From contig JACPKQ010000005.1 in NCBI GenBank assembly GCA_016186995.1, positions 1 to 64,000 of the forward strand: a DNA stretch of 64,000 nucleotides, read 5' to 3'. Of this stretch, positions 8,437-16,776 are shown piece after piece. The stretch comes from Deltaproteobacteria bacterium. GTDB taxonomy: Bacteria; Bdellovibrionota; JACOXK01. Under the pieces are notes generated by a model, which saw only the letters and a list, made by a program, of their open reading frames with translations, had not been told where the DNA came from and searched no databases. Position 1 is the first letter of the stretch, and each line of letters opens with the position of its first letter. A program made the translations under genes and the position numbers.

Positions 8437-8555
8437 GCTCCTGGAGCCTGCTTTTTACTGCTCAAATTCTCAATACTAGGTATTATCAATCCATCCACGT
8501 AAGGGAATATATCCCTTGCCAGCACGTGTTCGCATACTATAGCCTGGGCTCCAAA
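8437..8555. repeat. Dispersed hairpin repeat, copy A
   Basis: Two blocks, GCTCCTGGAGCCTGCT at 8437-8452 and a 65-bp block at 8491-8555, recur at 10873-10957. The 65-bp block is identical in both places. It contains the hairpin AAGGGA-ATATA-TCCCTT and ends in GCCTGGGCTCC. The blocks are 38 bases apart here and only four apart in copy B. Both copies lie just beyond the 3' end of leftward genes. Confidence 0.85.
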
Positions 8556-8568
8556 CTTTTTTTGCCTT

Positions 8569-8594
8569 GTCATTCCCGCTTTCGCGGGAATCTA
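8569..8594. repeat. Palindromic element (CATTCCCGC type)
   Basis: CATTCCCGC and GCGGGAATC face each other across a short loop. It is one of many copies in the window and lies between the hairpin repeat and the 3' end of the HTH gene. Confidence 0.8.
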
Positions 8595-8647
8595 TACTGG
8601 AGACATAGGTTACACGTCTTACCACTCCCGCAAAAACGAAAAAGCCA

Positions 8648-9097
8648 TCAAGCGGCTAATTTTTTAGCATCAAATTTTAATGCATACTCTTTCTTAGATG
8701 ATTTTTCTTCTAGGCTCTCATAAAGATGTGCTATTTCTTTTGGTTTAGCATTTAATTGAAAAAGTACATATAAACGAATATCTTTTTCTGTTGCCCAGGC
8801 CACATCAGTAGATTTATTTTTTGTTTTTTCCCATTTAATAACGCCTGCATGGGTTACATAAAATCGATTAGCGAACTCTGTTAAAGTCATCTCAAAATAA
8901 TGACGGATAAATTTAATCTCATTTCCAGTTAATTTTGCGGGTTTCCAACAAAGTGCTTCCAAAACAATATCAGCTAGAAGATCATAGTTAATATTTGGTG
9001 TCCATTTTCCTCGCACTTTTATCATAGGTACATTTAAAAGTTGAATGGGGAATCCAAACCCATAATCAATGAATACTTTTTGAATTTTCTTGTCCAT
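8648..9097 (-). CDS. HTH antitoxin-like protein
   Basis: A 149-residue protein with a helix-turn-helix of XRE/MqsA type at about residues 57-92: LTGNEIKFIRHYFEMTLTEF, then ANRFYVTHAGVIKWE. The N-terminal part (FIDYGFGFPIQLLNVP) is that seen in antitoxin-like regulators beside DUF4258 proteins, and there are no zinc-ligand cysteine pairs. It follows the DUF4258-like gene with no gap, and its ribosome binding site (AGGAGG) overlaps that gene's stop. The likely role is neutralisation of the partner and autorepression. Confidence 0.7.
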   Translation of the reverse strand: MDKKIQKVFIDYGFGFPIQLLNVPMIKVRGKWTPNINYDLLADIVLEALCWKPAKLTGNEIKFIRHYFEMTLTEFANRFYVTHAGVIKWEKTKNKSTDVAWATEKDIRLYVLFQLNAKPKEIAHLYESLEEKSSKKEYALKFDAKKLAA

Positions 9098-9412
9098 TTA
9101 TCCTCCTAAATTTAAATCAATGGCTGTGATGATAAGTATGTTGTACTCGATGACAATAATAATTCTCAGCTCTCTTCCATCAAGCGTTTTCCCTCGAACT
9201 GCATAATCCCAACTGTTATAGGCTTTATCAAAGGTGTCTTTGCTTTTTTCATGATAGCCTCGTTTTAGTACCTGAACGATTTCCATACGACTAATCTGCC
9301 GTTCAAGTTGTCTCTCAAAAGCGTGTCTCGTATCCAAGTATCGGCCCTGCTGAAGATAACGATGAACTTCGTTCATCAAGTTAGAAATCTTTGGGGGCCG
9401 TTTCACTTTCAT
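9098..9412 (-). CDS. DUF4258-like toxin candidate
   Basis: A 104-residue basic protein. The pattern HAFERQLERQISRMEIVQVLKRG followed by YNSWDYAVRGKTLDGRELRIIIVI matches DUF4258, a BECR/RelE-like fold related to MqsR-type ribonucleases (H-x-x-x-R...I-x-x-x-E-I-x-x-x-L-x-x-G). First gene of a pair with an HTH regulator starting one base after its stop. A toxin role is inferred from family and layout. Confidence 0.7.
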   Translation of the reverse strand: MKVKRPPKISNLMNEVHRYLQQGRYLDTRHAFERQLERQISRMEIVQVLKRGYHEKSKDTFDKAYNSWDYAVRGKTLDGRELRIIIVIEYNILIITAIDLNLGG

Positions 9413-9604
9413 AATGTAACTCAGTTACAATTATGTGTCAAGGCGTTTCCTTATTTCAGGTTATACATTTTTCACGCCAACCCAAAACATCAAAAATAGT
9501 TAGGAAAAACAAACCTAAGATCAATAGGTTGCCATAATTATTCTTACTAACGTTCTCTTAAACTTCAGATGGTGATATAATACAGACAAAGGGGATGTCC
9601 TCCC

Positions 9605-9805
9605 ATGAAATTCTTAAAAATTAGTATTATTAGTATATTCATTCTATCCCTATTTTCTTGTAGTAGCAGAGATATTCCATCACCACGTGCTACACTTCCA
9701 CAACCTTTAACGGAAACGGAGATCCAAAAACTAATAGACCTTGAACAGCGTGCACGTGATTTGGAACAAAGATTCATTCAATTAGAAAATGAGGTGTCTC
9801 AATGA
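9605..9805 (+). CDS. Small coiled-coil lipoprotein
   Basis: A 66-residue protein: hydrophobic signal with lipobox LFSCS (Cys19), then a proline-rich linker and a short heptad-like helix (LIDLEQRARDLEQRFIQLEN). This is the shape of Lpp-like small lipoproteins. Its 3' end overlaps the next gene's first codons, so the two are coupled. Confidence 0.6.
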   Translation: MKFLKISIISIFILSLFSCSSRDIPSPRATLPQPLTETEIQKLIDLEQRARDLEQRFIQLENEVSQ

Positions 9806-10604
9806 TAGAAAAAAAACCAATATCTTTCATTCTAGCTGGTTAACAGTAATTATTGTTGCAATAATTATAATGTTTATTCCAAAATTTATTCTATCTCACT
9901 CAGGTCGAACAGATAGCAGCGGATGTCATACTAATAGAACAATAGGAGAATATCACTGTCATAATGCACCAAGTGTTACTCCGCCTCCAGCAGCAGAACG
10001 AGTTCCGCCAGCCCCAGAGACTGTTCCGGCTATAGAATCTTCTCCAGAATCTCCACCACCAGTAAAATTTTCTCCTGAACAAAGATTATTACGATTGGAA
10101 CAGCTCCTTGACAGATTAGAACAGAAATTACCTGAACTTGAAAAGTGTCTCTCTAAAACTTCAAAAATAATAATTGATAAATCGACAATAAATGCATTTC
10201 ATAATGATTATAGACGTGATCCAGGCCTAACTATTGACAATAATAGAGGCACTTTTTGGCATTCAGACAATATGACCGGTGGTGAAAGAAAATGGCTTGC
10301 CTATGAATTTCCTGAAACTATTACGATTTCTGCTATTGAATTAATTAATGATTATGTAAATTTCTATGCCATGGGTGAGTTAAAGATTATAATATCTCAA
10401 GATTCAACAAATGGAGAAGATGGGACTTGGACAATCATAAAACAAATCCCTGGCGACACAGACTTTCCCAATGGCGAAAGTAAGATCATTTTTGATTCAC
10501 TAGTTTCTGCGAAGTGGGTAAAACTTGAAATGACATTTCAAGGTCGTGGTGCTCATGGCAGTACGCCAGCATTTTATCTATCTGAAATTAATTTCTTTAA
10601 ATAA
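9789..10604 (+). CDS. Membrane-anchored protein with GCH..YHCH motif and F5/8C-like domain
   Basis: A 271-residue protein. A membrane helix or uncleaved signal lies at residues 18-36. Next comes HSGRTDSSGCHTNRTIGEYH, a short His/Cys motif (GCHxN...TGxYHCH) common in small secreted proteins and a possible metal site. A Pro/Glu-rich spacer and a Leu/Glu coiled coil (about 98-120) follow. The C-terminal 140 residues resemble a discoidin (F5/8C) carbohydrate-binding domain (GTFWHSDN...KWLAYEF...ISAIELIN). The start is uncertain: the frame begins 17 bases inside the lipoprotein gene, while ATG 9802 would give a clean ATGA overlap but leaves frame at a run of eight A. Confidence 0.6.
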   Translation: MRCLNDRKKTNIFHSSWLTVIIVAIIIMFIPKFILSHSGRTDSSGCHTNRTIGEYHCHNAPSVTPPPAAERVPPAPETVPAIESSPESPPPVKFSPEQRLLRLEQLLDRLEQKLPELEKCLSKTSKIIIDKSTINAFHNDYRRDPGLTIDNNRGTFWHSDNMTGGERKWLAYEFPETITISAIELINDYVNFYAMGELKIIISQDSTNGEDGTWTIIKQIPGDTDFPNGESKIIFDSLVSAKWVKLEMTFQGRGAHGSTPAFYLSEINFFK

Positions 10605-10620
10605 TCGGAGGGATTCGGCG

Positions 10621-10795
10621 TTACTTGCAATAACAGAAGTTGGCGTACGTTCAACACCTCATTGGATAGAAAAGTGCATTTGAAGTTGGCTTTGGGATAT
10701 TTAAGATTGACGTATCACTACGTTACTCATGTTTTGAAAATACCAACAGTGTAGTTGGTACAAATACTGGGGAGCAGTCATTCATCGATACCTAA
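10621..10795 (+). pseudogene. Remnant of a larger coding sequence
   Basis: Frame reading from 10676 gives FEVGFGIFKIDVSLRYSCFE and continues to a TAA at 10793-10795, a protein-like C-terminus with barrel-type alternation. There is no start. Upstream, another frame gives AITEVGVRSTPHWIEKC before a stop. The likely reading is two frames of one decayed gene. Confidence 0.4.
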
Positions 10796-10872
10796 TGAAC
10801 TGATGGTAAAAAAATGTTGGAGTTTTACAAGAAGTCTATTACCCATCCTTGGTATTAATCAATATCCTCAAG

Positions 10873-10957
10873 GCTCCTGGAGCCTGCTCGGGCCATCCAC
10901 GTAAGGGAATATATCCCTTGCCAGCACGTGTTCGCATACTATAGCCTGGGCTCCAAA
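10873..10957. repeat. Dispersed hairpin repeat, copy B
   Basis: Second copy of the repeat at 8437-8555: GCTCCTGGAGCCTGCT at 10873-10888 and the identical 65-bp block at 10893-10957. It ends seven bases before the truA stop and may terminate that transcript. Confidence 0.85.
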
Positions 10958-10963
10958 TATTTT

Positions 10964-11719
10964 TTAAAAGTAAAAAATTTTCTTCAAACTCAAGCCACAG
11001 GCTGGGGCTGTAGGGCCTCGAATCATATGAGCAGGATTTATCTGACCACTACCGACAAGATACATAGCACCCACAATGTTTCGAATCATATGTTTTAAAA
11101 ATCCTGTTCCTTGAATTTTAAAAACAAGAAAATCTTCTTCTTGTCTCCACGCAGCTTCTAGAATAGTTCGAAAAGTTGTTTTGGTACGACTGCCACTTGT
11201 TTGAAATAATCTAAAGTCATGTTCTCCTATTAAATATCCGCAAGCTTCATTCATGAGTAAAATATTTAATTTTTTAGGTCTCCACCAAGACATTGTTTTA
11301 TCTTTCTTAGTTGGATTTTTTCCATTAAAAATAGAGTACTCATAAAGTTTTGACACAGAGTCTTCCCGGGCGTGGAAACTATCTTGAACCTCTTCTGCCA
11401 TAACAATACGAATATCTTCTGGTAAATATGAATTTATTTTTTGAACACAACTATTCAAGGGACGGAACGCAGGGCTTCCTGGATTCCAGCTTGTGCCTAC
11501 GGCTGTAGGCTGGAATGACGGAGGTGGTGTAAAATGAGCAACTTGGCCTTCTGCATGAACACCCGCATCTGTTCGAGAAGCCCCATAAATAATCACCTTT
11601 TGATGAAATATTTTATAAAGTGCTTCTTCTATTTTTCTCTGTATTGTGGGGCGTGTTTTCTGCCTTTGCCAGCCTAAATATTTGGCTCCATTATATTTTA
11701 TAGTGAGTTTTATTTTCAT
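10964..11719 (-). CDS. truA: tRNA pseudouridine(38-40) synthase TruA
   Basis: A 251-residue protein that isomerises uridines 38-40 of tRNA anticodon arms. The family core is clear: KYNGAKYLGWQRQ, the catalytic SRTDAGVHAEGQV with Asp51, SKLYEYSIFNG, GEHDFRLFQTSG, GTGFLKHMIRNIVGAM and the end motif GPTAPACGLSL. The length is normal apart from about 15 residues after VAHFTPPP (SFQPTAVGTSWNPG) that are encoded by a palindromic repeat and have no counterpart in the family. The insertion is in frame and lies between the catalytic motif and the next conserved helix, so activity is probably kept. tRNA-Lys lies divergently upstream. Confidence 0.93.
   Translation of the reverse strand: MKIKLTIKYNGAKYLGWQRQKTRPTIQRKIEEALYKIFHQKVIIYGASRTDAGVHAEGQVAHFTPPPSFQPTAVGTSWNPGSPAFRPLNSCVQKINSYLPEDIRIVMAEEVQDSFHAREDSVSKLYEYSIFNGKNPTKKDKTMSWWRPKKLNILLMNEACGYLIGEHDFRLFQTSGSRTKTTFRTILEAAWRQEEDFLVFKIQGTGFLKHMIRNIVGAMYLVGSGQINPAHMIRGPTAPACGLSLKKIFYF
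11481..11519. repeat. In-frame palindromic element in truA
   Basis: GGATTCCAGC...GCTGGAATGAC forms an imperfect stem around an 18-base loop. It adds a Pro/Ser/Trp-containing peptide to TruA without breaking the frame. Confidence 0.8.
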
Positions 11720-11791
11720 ACAATCCTTGTTATTTTTCTCTTACTTATTTTAATTTTTTGCGATATACAAGAGAGACCTTTAGAAATATGT

Positions 11792-11867
<76 letters not shown>

Positions 11868-11897
11868 CTTATTTCTCCCCCAAATAGGCTTATTTCC

Positions 11898-13178
11898 ATG
11901 TTTTATGATGTTATCATTATCGGTGGTGGTGCAGCAGGCCTTATGTGCGCCATTCAGGCTGGGTACAGAAAAAGAAAAGTACTTTTGATCGACCATGCAA
12001 AAAAATTGGGAGGGAAAATCCTCATTTCAGGCGGAGGTCGGTGCAACTTTACAAATAAAGGCGCAACACCCAAAAATTATGTTTCGCACAATCCCCATTT
12101 TTTTAAATCAGCCCTTTCCAGATATACGCCTTATGATTTCATAGAACTTGTCAAAAAATATAATATTTCATTTTATGAAAAAAAATGGGGCCAACTTTTT
12201 TGTACACACTCAGCACGCCCACTTCTTAATATGCTTCTTTCGGAAGCTCACAAAGCCAATGTAGAAAATTTACTCGATTGTAAAATAAAAAAAATTTCAG
12301 TTATCCGTCATTGCGAGGAGTCGAAGACGACGCGGCAATCCCATCGTGATAGCGATGAGATCACCACGGGTTCTTTCAGAACCCTCGTGATGACAGCAAA
12401 GGATGACAATGAAAAATTTGAAATAGAAACAACCCAAAAAAAATTGAGTTGCTCTTCGCTTGTTATTGCTACAGGTGGTCTTTCTATACCTAAATTAGGA
12501 GCAAGTGGTTTTGGTTATAATCTTGCAAAACAATTTGGTTTAAGCATTGTTCAAACTTATCCAGCTTTAGATGGATTCATTTTAAACCCTCAAGAAATCA
12601 ATTTTTTTGGAAAGTTGGCCGGCATTTCTTTGGATTGCATGCTTACTTGTAATGGAGAAAAATTTAGAGAAAATATACTTTTTACACACAAAGGTTTAAG
12701 CGGCCCTGCTGCGCTTCAAGCCTCTCTTTATTGGAACGAAGGAGATTCCATTTTTATTAATCTTCTTCCAGAACTTAATGGTTATGAGTGGCTTTTACAA
12801 AGAAAAAATCAGGGTGAACGTTTTAAAATCAAAAATATTTTAAAAGAAAAACTTCCCCACCACTTTGTTGATCATTTTTGCTTGAAATATTTTCAAAGTG
12901 AAAAATCACTAAATGAAATCAAAAATCAAGATCTTAAAAATCTTTCAAAAATTATTCATGCCTGGGAAATAAAACCCTTGAGTACCGTTGGATACCATAA
13001 AGCTGAAGTAACCAGAGGGGGCGTTGATACCCATGAGCTTTCTTCAAAAACTCTTGAAAGCACAAAAGTAAAAGGGCTTTATTTTATTGGTGAAGTTGTC
13101 GATGTTACAGGGCAATTAGGTGGTTATAACTTCCAATGGGCCTGGGCTTCAGGCTGGGCTGCTGGACAAGTCGTTTAA
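11898..13178 (+). CDS. HI0933/YhiN-family flavoprotein
   Basis: A 426-residue FAD-binding protein of the HI0933 (BaiN/YhiN) family, NAD(P)-dependent oxidoreductases of unclear substrate. The dinucleotide site is IIIGGGAAGLMCAI at residues 6-19. ISGGGRCNFTN (43-53) is the family signature, VIATGGLSIPKLGASGFGY is the second motif, and LYFIGEVVDVTGQLGGYNFQWAWASG is the C-terminal FAD contact. About 30 residues in the middle (around 136-165, RHCEESKTTRQSHRDSDE...) come from a palindromic repeat inserted in frame. It starts just after tRNA-Lys on the same strand. Confidence 0.9.
   Translation: MFYDVIIIGGGAAGLMCAIQAGYRKRKVLLIDHAKKLGGKILISGGGRCNFTNKGATPKNYVSHNPHFFKSALSRYTPYDFIELVKKYNISFYEKKWGQLFCTHSARPLLNMLLSEAHKANVENLLDCKIKKISVIRHCEESKTTRQSHRDSDEITTGSFRTLVMTAKDDNEKFEIETTQKKLSCSSLVIATGGLSIPKLGASGFGYNLAKQFGLSIVQTYPALDGFILNPQEINFFGKLAGISLDCMLTCNGEKFRENILFTHKGLSGPAALQASLYWNEGDSIFINLLPELNGYEWLLQRKNQGERFKIKNILKEKLPHHFVDHFCLKYFQSEKSLNEIKNQDLKNLSKIIHAWEIKPLSTVGYHKAEVTRGGVDTHELSSKTLESTKVKGLYFIGEVVDVTGQLGGYNFQWAWASGWAAGQVV
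12306..12394. repeat. In-frame palindromic element in the flavoprotein gene
   Basis: Begins CGTCATTGCGAGGAG and ends CCCTCGTGATGACAG, with nested stems (CATCGTGATAGCGATG and ACGGGTTCTTTCAGAACCC). All are read through in frame. Confidence 0.8.
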
Positions 13179-13217
13179 GAAGAAAAAAAATCAGGCAAAA
13201 GTTCGAAGATCCAGTAT

Positions 13218-14501
13218 TTAGATTCCCGCTAATGGCTCAAGCCTGAGTGCGGGAATGACAAAGGGGGATGGGGCTTTATTAATAAGATTTTCTGAGGTTG
13301 TTACTTCTCTCCAAATATCTGGATTTTCCATACATAAATAAAGAGGTTGATCATTTCTTTTTTCTAAAATCCACGCCCATATTTTTTGATACATATGAAT
13401 TCTTATTTTTTTAGGATACCTAAACCTACCATCAAGACTTCGAACCATTTCTTGCCCTGCAAGCGGTGACTCACGCCATCTTAACTTCATGATTGTTTTA
13501 AGCTCTCTTGTAAGCCTTAAATTACCAAGGCTGATCCACTCAATTTTTTTAAAATCTATTTTTTGTGCCATATGTTCAATCATATTTCTATAACCTTCTT
13601 CCCAATTTTTGTAATAAACAATCGGGTCAAAATGAAACCCAATTTTATAACCCCTTTCTAAACACTTTTGAGCGGCCTCTAACCTTTCTGTTAAAGAAGA
13701 GGTTCCATGTTCATGGTTTTTTACAATCTCCTCTGGTGAAAGCGACCACGACACCACAGTTGACCCGCCTGGATTCATTTGAAGTAGGTTTTCAATATTA
13801 TTTGTTTTTGTTTTAAGTTCTAAAATAACCCCACCCCCGTCATTCCCGCGAAGGCGGGAATCTATATCTCTAAAAAAAGGAACGAGGAGTCGAGAAATTC
13901 CTGTTATATGATCTAAGGCAAGGCTATCAGCATACTCTCCCGTACCAATACGCACAGAAGGTAGCCTCGCTTTCTGAATTCCAGCTTGTGCCAAAGGCTT
14001 CGGGCTGGAATGACAGCGATTTTCTAAAACCTTTTTCACTTTTTGAAGTAATTCTTCTATATTTGCATACACAACCATAGCCTGTTTATTAAGGTAATAT
14101 TGTAAAAAGCAATATTCACAATCCATGTGACAATTTTGTGCAAAAGGAAAAATAAAATAATTACAACACATCATTCCAGGTTTACCTGCTGGGCAATGTT
14201 CAAAAACCTCCCCTTTATATTCTTGTATAAGAAGATGTTTTTTTCCTGTTTCTATCGAGCTTTTTAAACCTATTTCCTGAGGACGATCAATCAGTTCAAT
14301 TCTGTCATCCCGGAAAACAATGTCACCCTGAACGCTTTCCCTGTCACCCTGAGTGCAACGAAGGGTATCATCACGAAGTATATTCTTCGGCTTCGGACAT
14401 TGTTCAGATAACAAGGAAAAATAAGAAAGAATATTACGAGTCACTTCAGTATCTAAAACTTTTTTCTCAATAAAAATTTTTTCTGGAATAAAAGGTTTCA
14501 T
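13218..14501 (-). CDS. Spore-photoproduct-lyase-like radical SAM protein
   Basis: A 427-residue radical SAM protein of the spore photoproduct lyase (SPL/COG1533) type. The iron-sulfur site is C124-HMD-C128-EY-C131 within a PFAQNCHMDCEYCFLQYYLN block, followed by RIGTGEYADSLALD and an EWISLGNLRLT stretch typical of SPL-like proteins. The family repairs thymine photoproducts in spores, but many members in non-sporulating bacteria are uncharacterised. Four palindromic elements interrupt it: near residues 40-67, 165-175, 213-222 and at the very C-terminus, where the tail FVIPALRLEPLAGI is repeat-encoded. It overlaps the upstream gene by four bases. Confidence 0.8.
   Translation of the reverse strand: MKPFIPEKIFIEKKVLDTEVTRNILSYFSLLSEQCPKPKNILRDDTLRCTQGDRESVQGDIVFRDDRIELIDRPQEIGLKSSIETGKKHLLIQEYKGEVFEHCPAGKPGMMCCNYFIFPFAQNCHMDCEYCFLQYYLNKQAMVVYANIEELLQKVKKVLENRCHSSPKPLAQAGIQKARLPSVRIGTGEYADSLALDHITGISRLLVPFFRDIDSRLRGNDGGGVILELKTKTNNIENLLQMNPGGSTVVSWSLSPEEIVKNHEHGTSSLTERLEAAQKCLERGYKIGFHFDPIVYYKNWEEGYRNMIEHMAQKIDFKKIEWISLGNLRLTRELKTIMKLRWRESPLAGQEMVRSLDGRFRYPKKIRIHMYQKIWAWILEKRNDQPLYLCMENPDIWREVTTSENLINKAPSPFVIPALRLEPLAGI
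13221..13260. repeat. Palindromic element forming a C-terminus
   Basis: GATTCCCGCT...GCGGGAATGAC at the 3' end of the radical SAM gene. The last 14 codons and the stop of that gene lie in or beside it. Confidence 0.75.
13839..13863. repeat. In-frame palindromic element
   Basis: GTCATTCCCGCGAAGGCGGG followed by AATCT. Read as [12 protein letters not shown] in the radical SAM protein. Confidence 0.8.
13976..14014. repeat. In-frame palindromic element
   Basis: GAATTCCAGC...GGGCTGGAATGAC, same subtype as in truA. Read as CHSSPKPLAQAGIQKA. Confidence 0.75.
14303..14390. repeat. In-frame repeat cluster (GTCACCCTGA type)
   Basis: TGTCATCCCGG, TGTCACCCTGAACG and TGTCACCCTGAGTGCAACG follow each other and end in GAAGTATATTCTTCGG. 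They are read through in frame near the N-terminus of the radical SAM protein. Confidence 0.7.
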
Positions 14502-15214
14502 GCAAAATCTAAAAGTTTTTGAAAAGAATCCTGATCTTTTATTTTTTGAAGTGTTTCCAACTTTTTTTCAAAATCCTTTTTACCTTTTATTTTTATTTCA
14601 AACTCAAGATAAGCTTCTTCAAAACTCTGTGGATCTTTAAGTCGAATCCCTCCATCTAAAAAAATCTGTTTTTTTAAGGTTCTCCACCTTGCTTGTGTTT
14701 CTTTTAAATAAGGGTTTTCATATTCAAAAAGCCTTCTCTGAAAAGTATTTTTGGTAATAGACTCCGGATTGGCTGTGTGTCCCAATTCAGAACTTAAACT
14801 TGTTTCATGGAACAAAGATCGAATTATATCTTTGATTTCTTTTTTCTCCCGCAAAGAAATATCTTCTAAAGACTCAAAATTTTTTTTAAATTCATTTCCA
14901 TTTAAATTTAACTTTTCAGGCAAGCTCGCTAAAACATTTTGATTCTCTTCATTTAACCTTGAAAGCCTCACAGCTATCTTTAACGGTAAATCAAAACTCA
15001 CCACCCATTTTTGAAGATCTTCCGTCACATGAAGAAGCTCAAGGTGATAATCTAAAACTGTTTCATGCGCCTCACACTTGAGCTTTGGAAGATAATTTTC
15101 TATTGTTTCAAGACGCGAAAGCCCATGCTTTTCAAGCAACCACTTTAAAAGATGTGCTTTTTCAATCACATTGAAAGTGTTGGCAAAAAGCGCTGGATCA
15201 ATATGATGAGACAT
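14498..15214 (-). CDS. ParB-like helical protein, SPL-gene partner
   Basis: A 238-residue, helix-rich protein. The first 110 residues look like the central HTH region of ParB/KorB proteins (KAHLLKWLLEKHGLSRLETI, then a Tyr/Leu-rich helix, LPLKIAVRLSRLNEENQNVL), but the N-terminal ParB nucleotide-binding domain is absent. The C-terminal half is Lys/Glu-rich and coiled-coil prone. It overlaps the radical SAM gene by ATGA and starts 35 bases after purF, so it may be co-transcribed with both. A DNA-binding partner of the repair-like radical SAM protein is a reasonable guess. Confidence 0.55.
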   Translation of the reverse strand: MSHHIDPALFANTFNVIEKAHLLKWLLEKHGLSRLETIENYLPKLKCEAHETVLDYHLELLHVTEDLQKWVVSFDLPLKIAVRLSRLNEENQNVLASLPEKLNLNGNEFKKNFESLEDISLREKKEIKDIIRSLFHETSLSSELGHTANPESITKNTFQRRLFEYENPYLKETQARWRTLKKQIFLDGGIRLKDPQSFEEAYLEFEIKIKGKKDFEKKLETLQKIKDQDSFQKLLDFA

Positions 15215-15249
15215 AGTCTCTAAACTTAAACTAGAAGCTTATTTCTTAG

Positions 15250-16776
15250 TCAAGAAAGGTAAAATGAGGCCAGGCCAGTCGAAGGTATTTTTGACAACGT
15301 CAGGTTAAAAATACCGAGTCCCGTACGAGTGAAACGAGATACGGGATCCAGAATTTCTGGATTCCCGCCTTCGCGGGAATGACAAGGAGGTGCTCCTTCG
15401 CCTACTAGGTATGTCTTTTGACTGGCAGCTTCGATCATACCCTCTTTACTTAAGTAGGCGAGAGAATCTGCTGAAATATATTTTCTAATTTCTTCGATAG
15501 ATTGTGATGAGGCAATCAGTTCTTCTCTTGTTGGGGTATCAATACCATAAAAACAACTGTGTGTTGTTGGCGGAGAAGAAATACGCATATGAACTTCTTT
15601 TGCCCCGTTATCCCGAAGCATTTTTATAATTTTTCTAGAAGTGGTACCTCTCACCAAAGAATCATCAATAACAATCAATCTTTTTCCTTCAATCACTTTT
15701 CTAACAGCATTCAGTTTTACCTTGACACCAAAATGCCTGATCGATTGCTGTGGTTCAATAAAAGTTCTTCCAACATAATGGTTTCGAATAATTCCCATGT
15801 CATAGGGAATTCCACTCGTCTGTGCATAACCAATGGCAGCAGGCACCCCTGAATCAGGAACTGGTATAACCATATCCGCTTCGACAGGGCGTTCCCGTGC
15901 CAATCTTTGTCCCATGTTGCGCCTTATTTCATAAACATTTTGTCCATAAACTTCACTATCAGGTCGTGCAAAATAAACATATTCAAAAATACAACTTTTT
16001 TGTGGGGTTTCAGTAATAGCTTGAATACTATGAAGACCATCATCGCGTATATCTAAAAGCTCTCCTTTTTCAATTTCACGAATGGATTCTGCTCCGATCA
16101 AATCAAACGCACATGTTTCTGAAGCAATCACATAAGAATAGGTGACTTCGTTTTTGAGATCCCCGCTATTGCGCTTTGCGCTTCGGGCGGGGATGACATT
16201 TGGTAATCTTCCTAAAACAAGAGGCCGAAATCCGTAAGAATCTCTTGCAACAAGAAGCCCATGTTTTGTCAGTATGATAAGAGAAAAAGCACCCTCCACT
16301 TTTTGCAAAGCTTCAATCACTTTTTCTTTAAAATTTATTTTTTTTGATTTTGCTATGAGGTGAAGAAAAATTTCAGTATCAGAATGAGATTGAAAAATAG
16401 CTCCATCACTTTCTAACTCGTCTCTTAATTTTTTTGCATTGGTTAAATTACCATTATGTGCAAGCGCCAGAAAACTTCCTTGAAAACTTGCCATAAGAGG
16501 TTGTACATCCGCCACATCATGTGCCTGCGTGGTTGAGTAACGAACATGCCCAATAGAAGCAAGCCCCTTTAGCTTTCTTAAGGATTCTTCATCAAAATTA
16601 TCTGCAACAAGCCCCTTACCTTTTTTAAGCACCAGTTCATTATTATGGAGAGAAACAATGCCACACCCTTCTTGACCTCTGTGCTGAAGCGCATAAAGCC
16701 CAAGATAAGTCATATTGGAAGCTTCGGTATGATTCCAAATACCAAAAACGCCACATTCTTCTTTAAATTTATCCAT
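15250..16776 (-). CDS. purF: Amidophosphoribosyltransferase PurF
   Basis: Catalyses the first committed step of purine synthesis: PRPP plus glutamine gives phosphoribosylamine. From ATG 16776 it has a short propeptide MDKFKEE before the nucleophile Cys8 (ECGVFGIW), as in Bacillus-type enzymes. The longer frame from 16836 lies inside purL and is unlikely. [20 protein letters not shown] and the PRPP motif [15 protein letters not shown] are intact. Two repeat-derived parts are visible: [14 protein letters not shown] in the middle, and a C-terminus (from [13 protein letters not shown]) replacing the family CxxCFTGxYP end. Cysteines in ETCAFD and SCFYGID remain, but the last iron-sulfur ligand pair of Bacillus-type enzymes is not present. 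Confidence 0.92.
   Translation of the reverse strand: MDKFKEECGVFGIWNHTEASNMTYLGLYALQHRGQEGCGIVSLHNNELVLKKGKGLVADNFDEESLRKLKGLASIGHVRYSTTQAHDVADVQPLMASFQGSFLALAHNGNLTNAKKLRDELESDGAIFQSHSDTEIFLHLIAKSKKINFKEKVIEALQKVEGAFSLIILTKHGLLVARDSYGFRPLVLGRLPNVIPARSAKRNSGDLKNEVTYSYVIASETCAFDLIGAESIREIEKGELLDIRDDGLHSIQAITETPQKSCIFEYVYFARPDSEVYGQNVYEIRRNMGQRLARERPVEADMVIPVPDSGVPAAIGYAQTSGIPYDMGIIRNHYVGRTFIEPQQSIRHFGVKVKLNAVRKVIEGKRLIVIDDSLVRGTTSRKIIKMLRDNGAKEVHMRISSPPTTHSCFYGIDTPTREELIASSQSIEEIRKYISADSLAYLSKEGMIEAASQKTYLVGEGAPPCHSREGGNPEILDPVSRFTRTGLGIFNLTLSKIPSTGLASFYLS
15319..15383. repeat. Two palindromic elements at the purF 3' end
   Basis: GTCCCGTACGAG...GATACGGGATCC at 15319-15350 and CTGGATTCCCGCCTTCGCGG plus GAATGAC at 15357-15383. 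Both are translated as the C-terminal tail of PurF. Confidence 0.8.
16158..16197. repeat. In-frame palindromic element in purF
   Basis: GATCCCCGC...GCGGGGATGAC. Adds about 13 residues between PurF strands without a frameshift. Confidence 0.75.
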
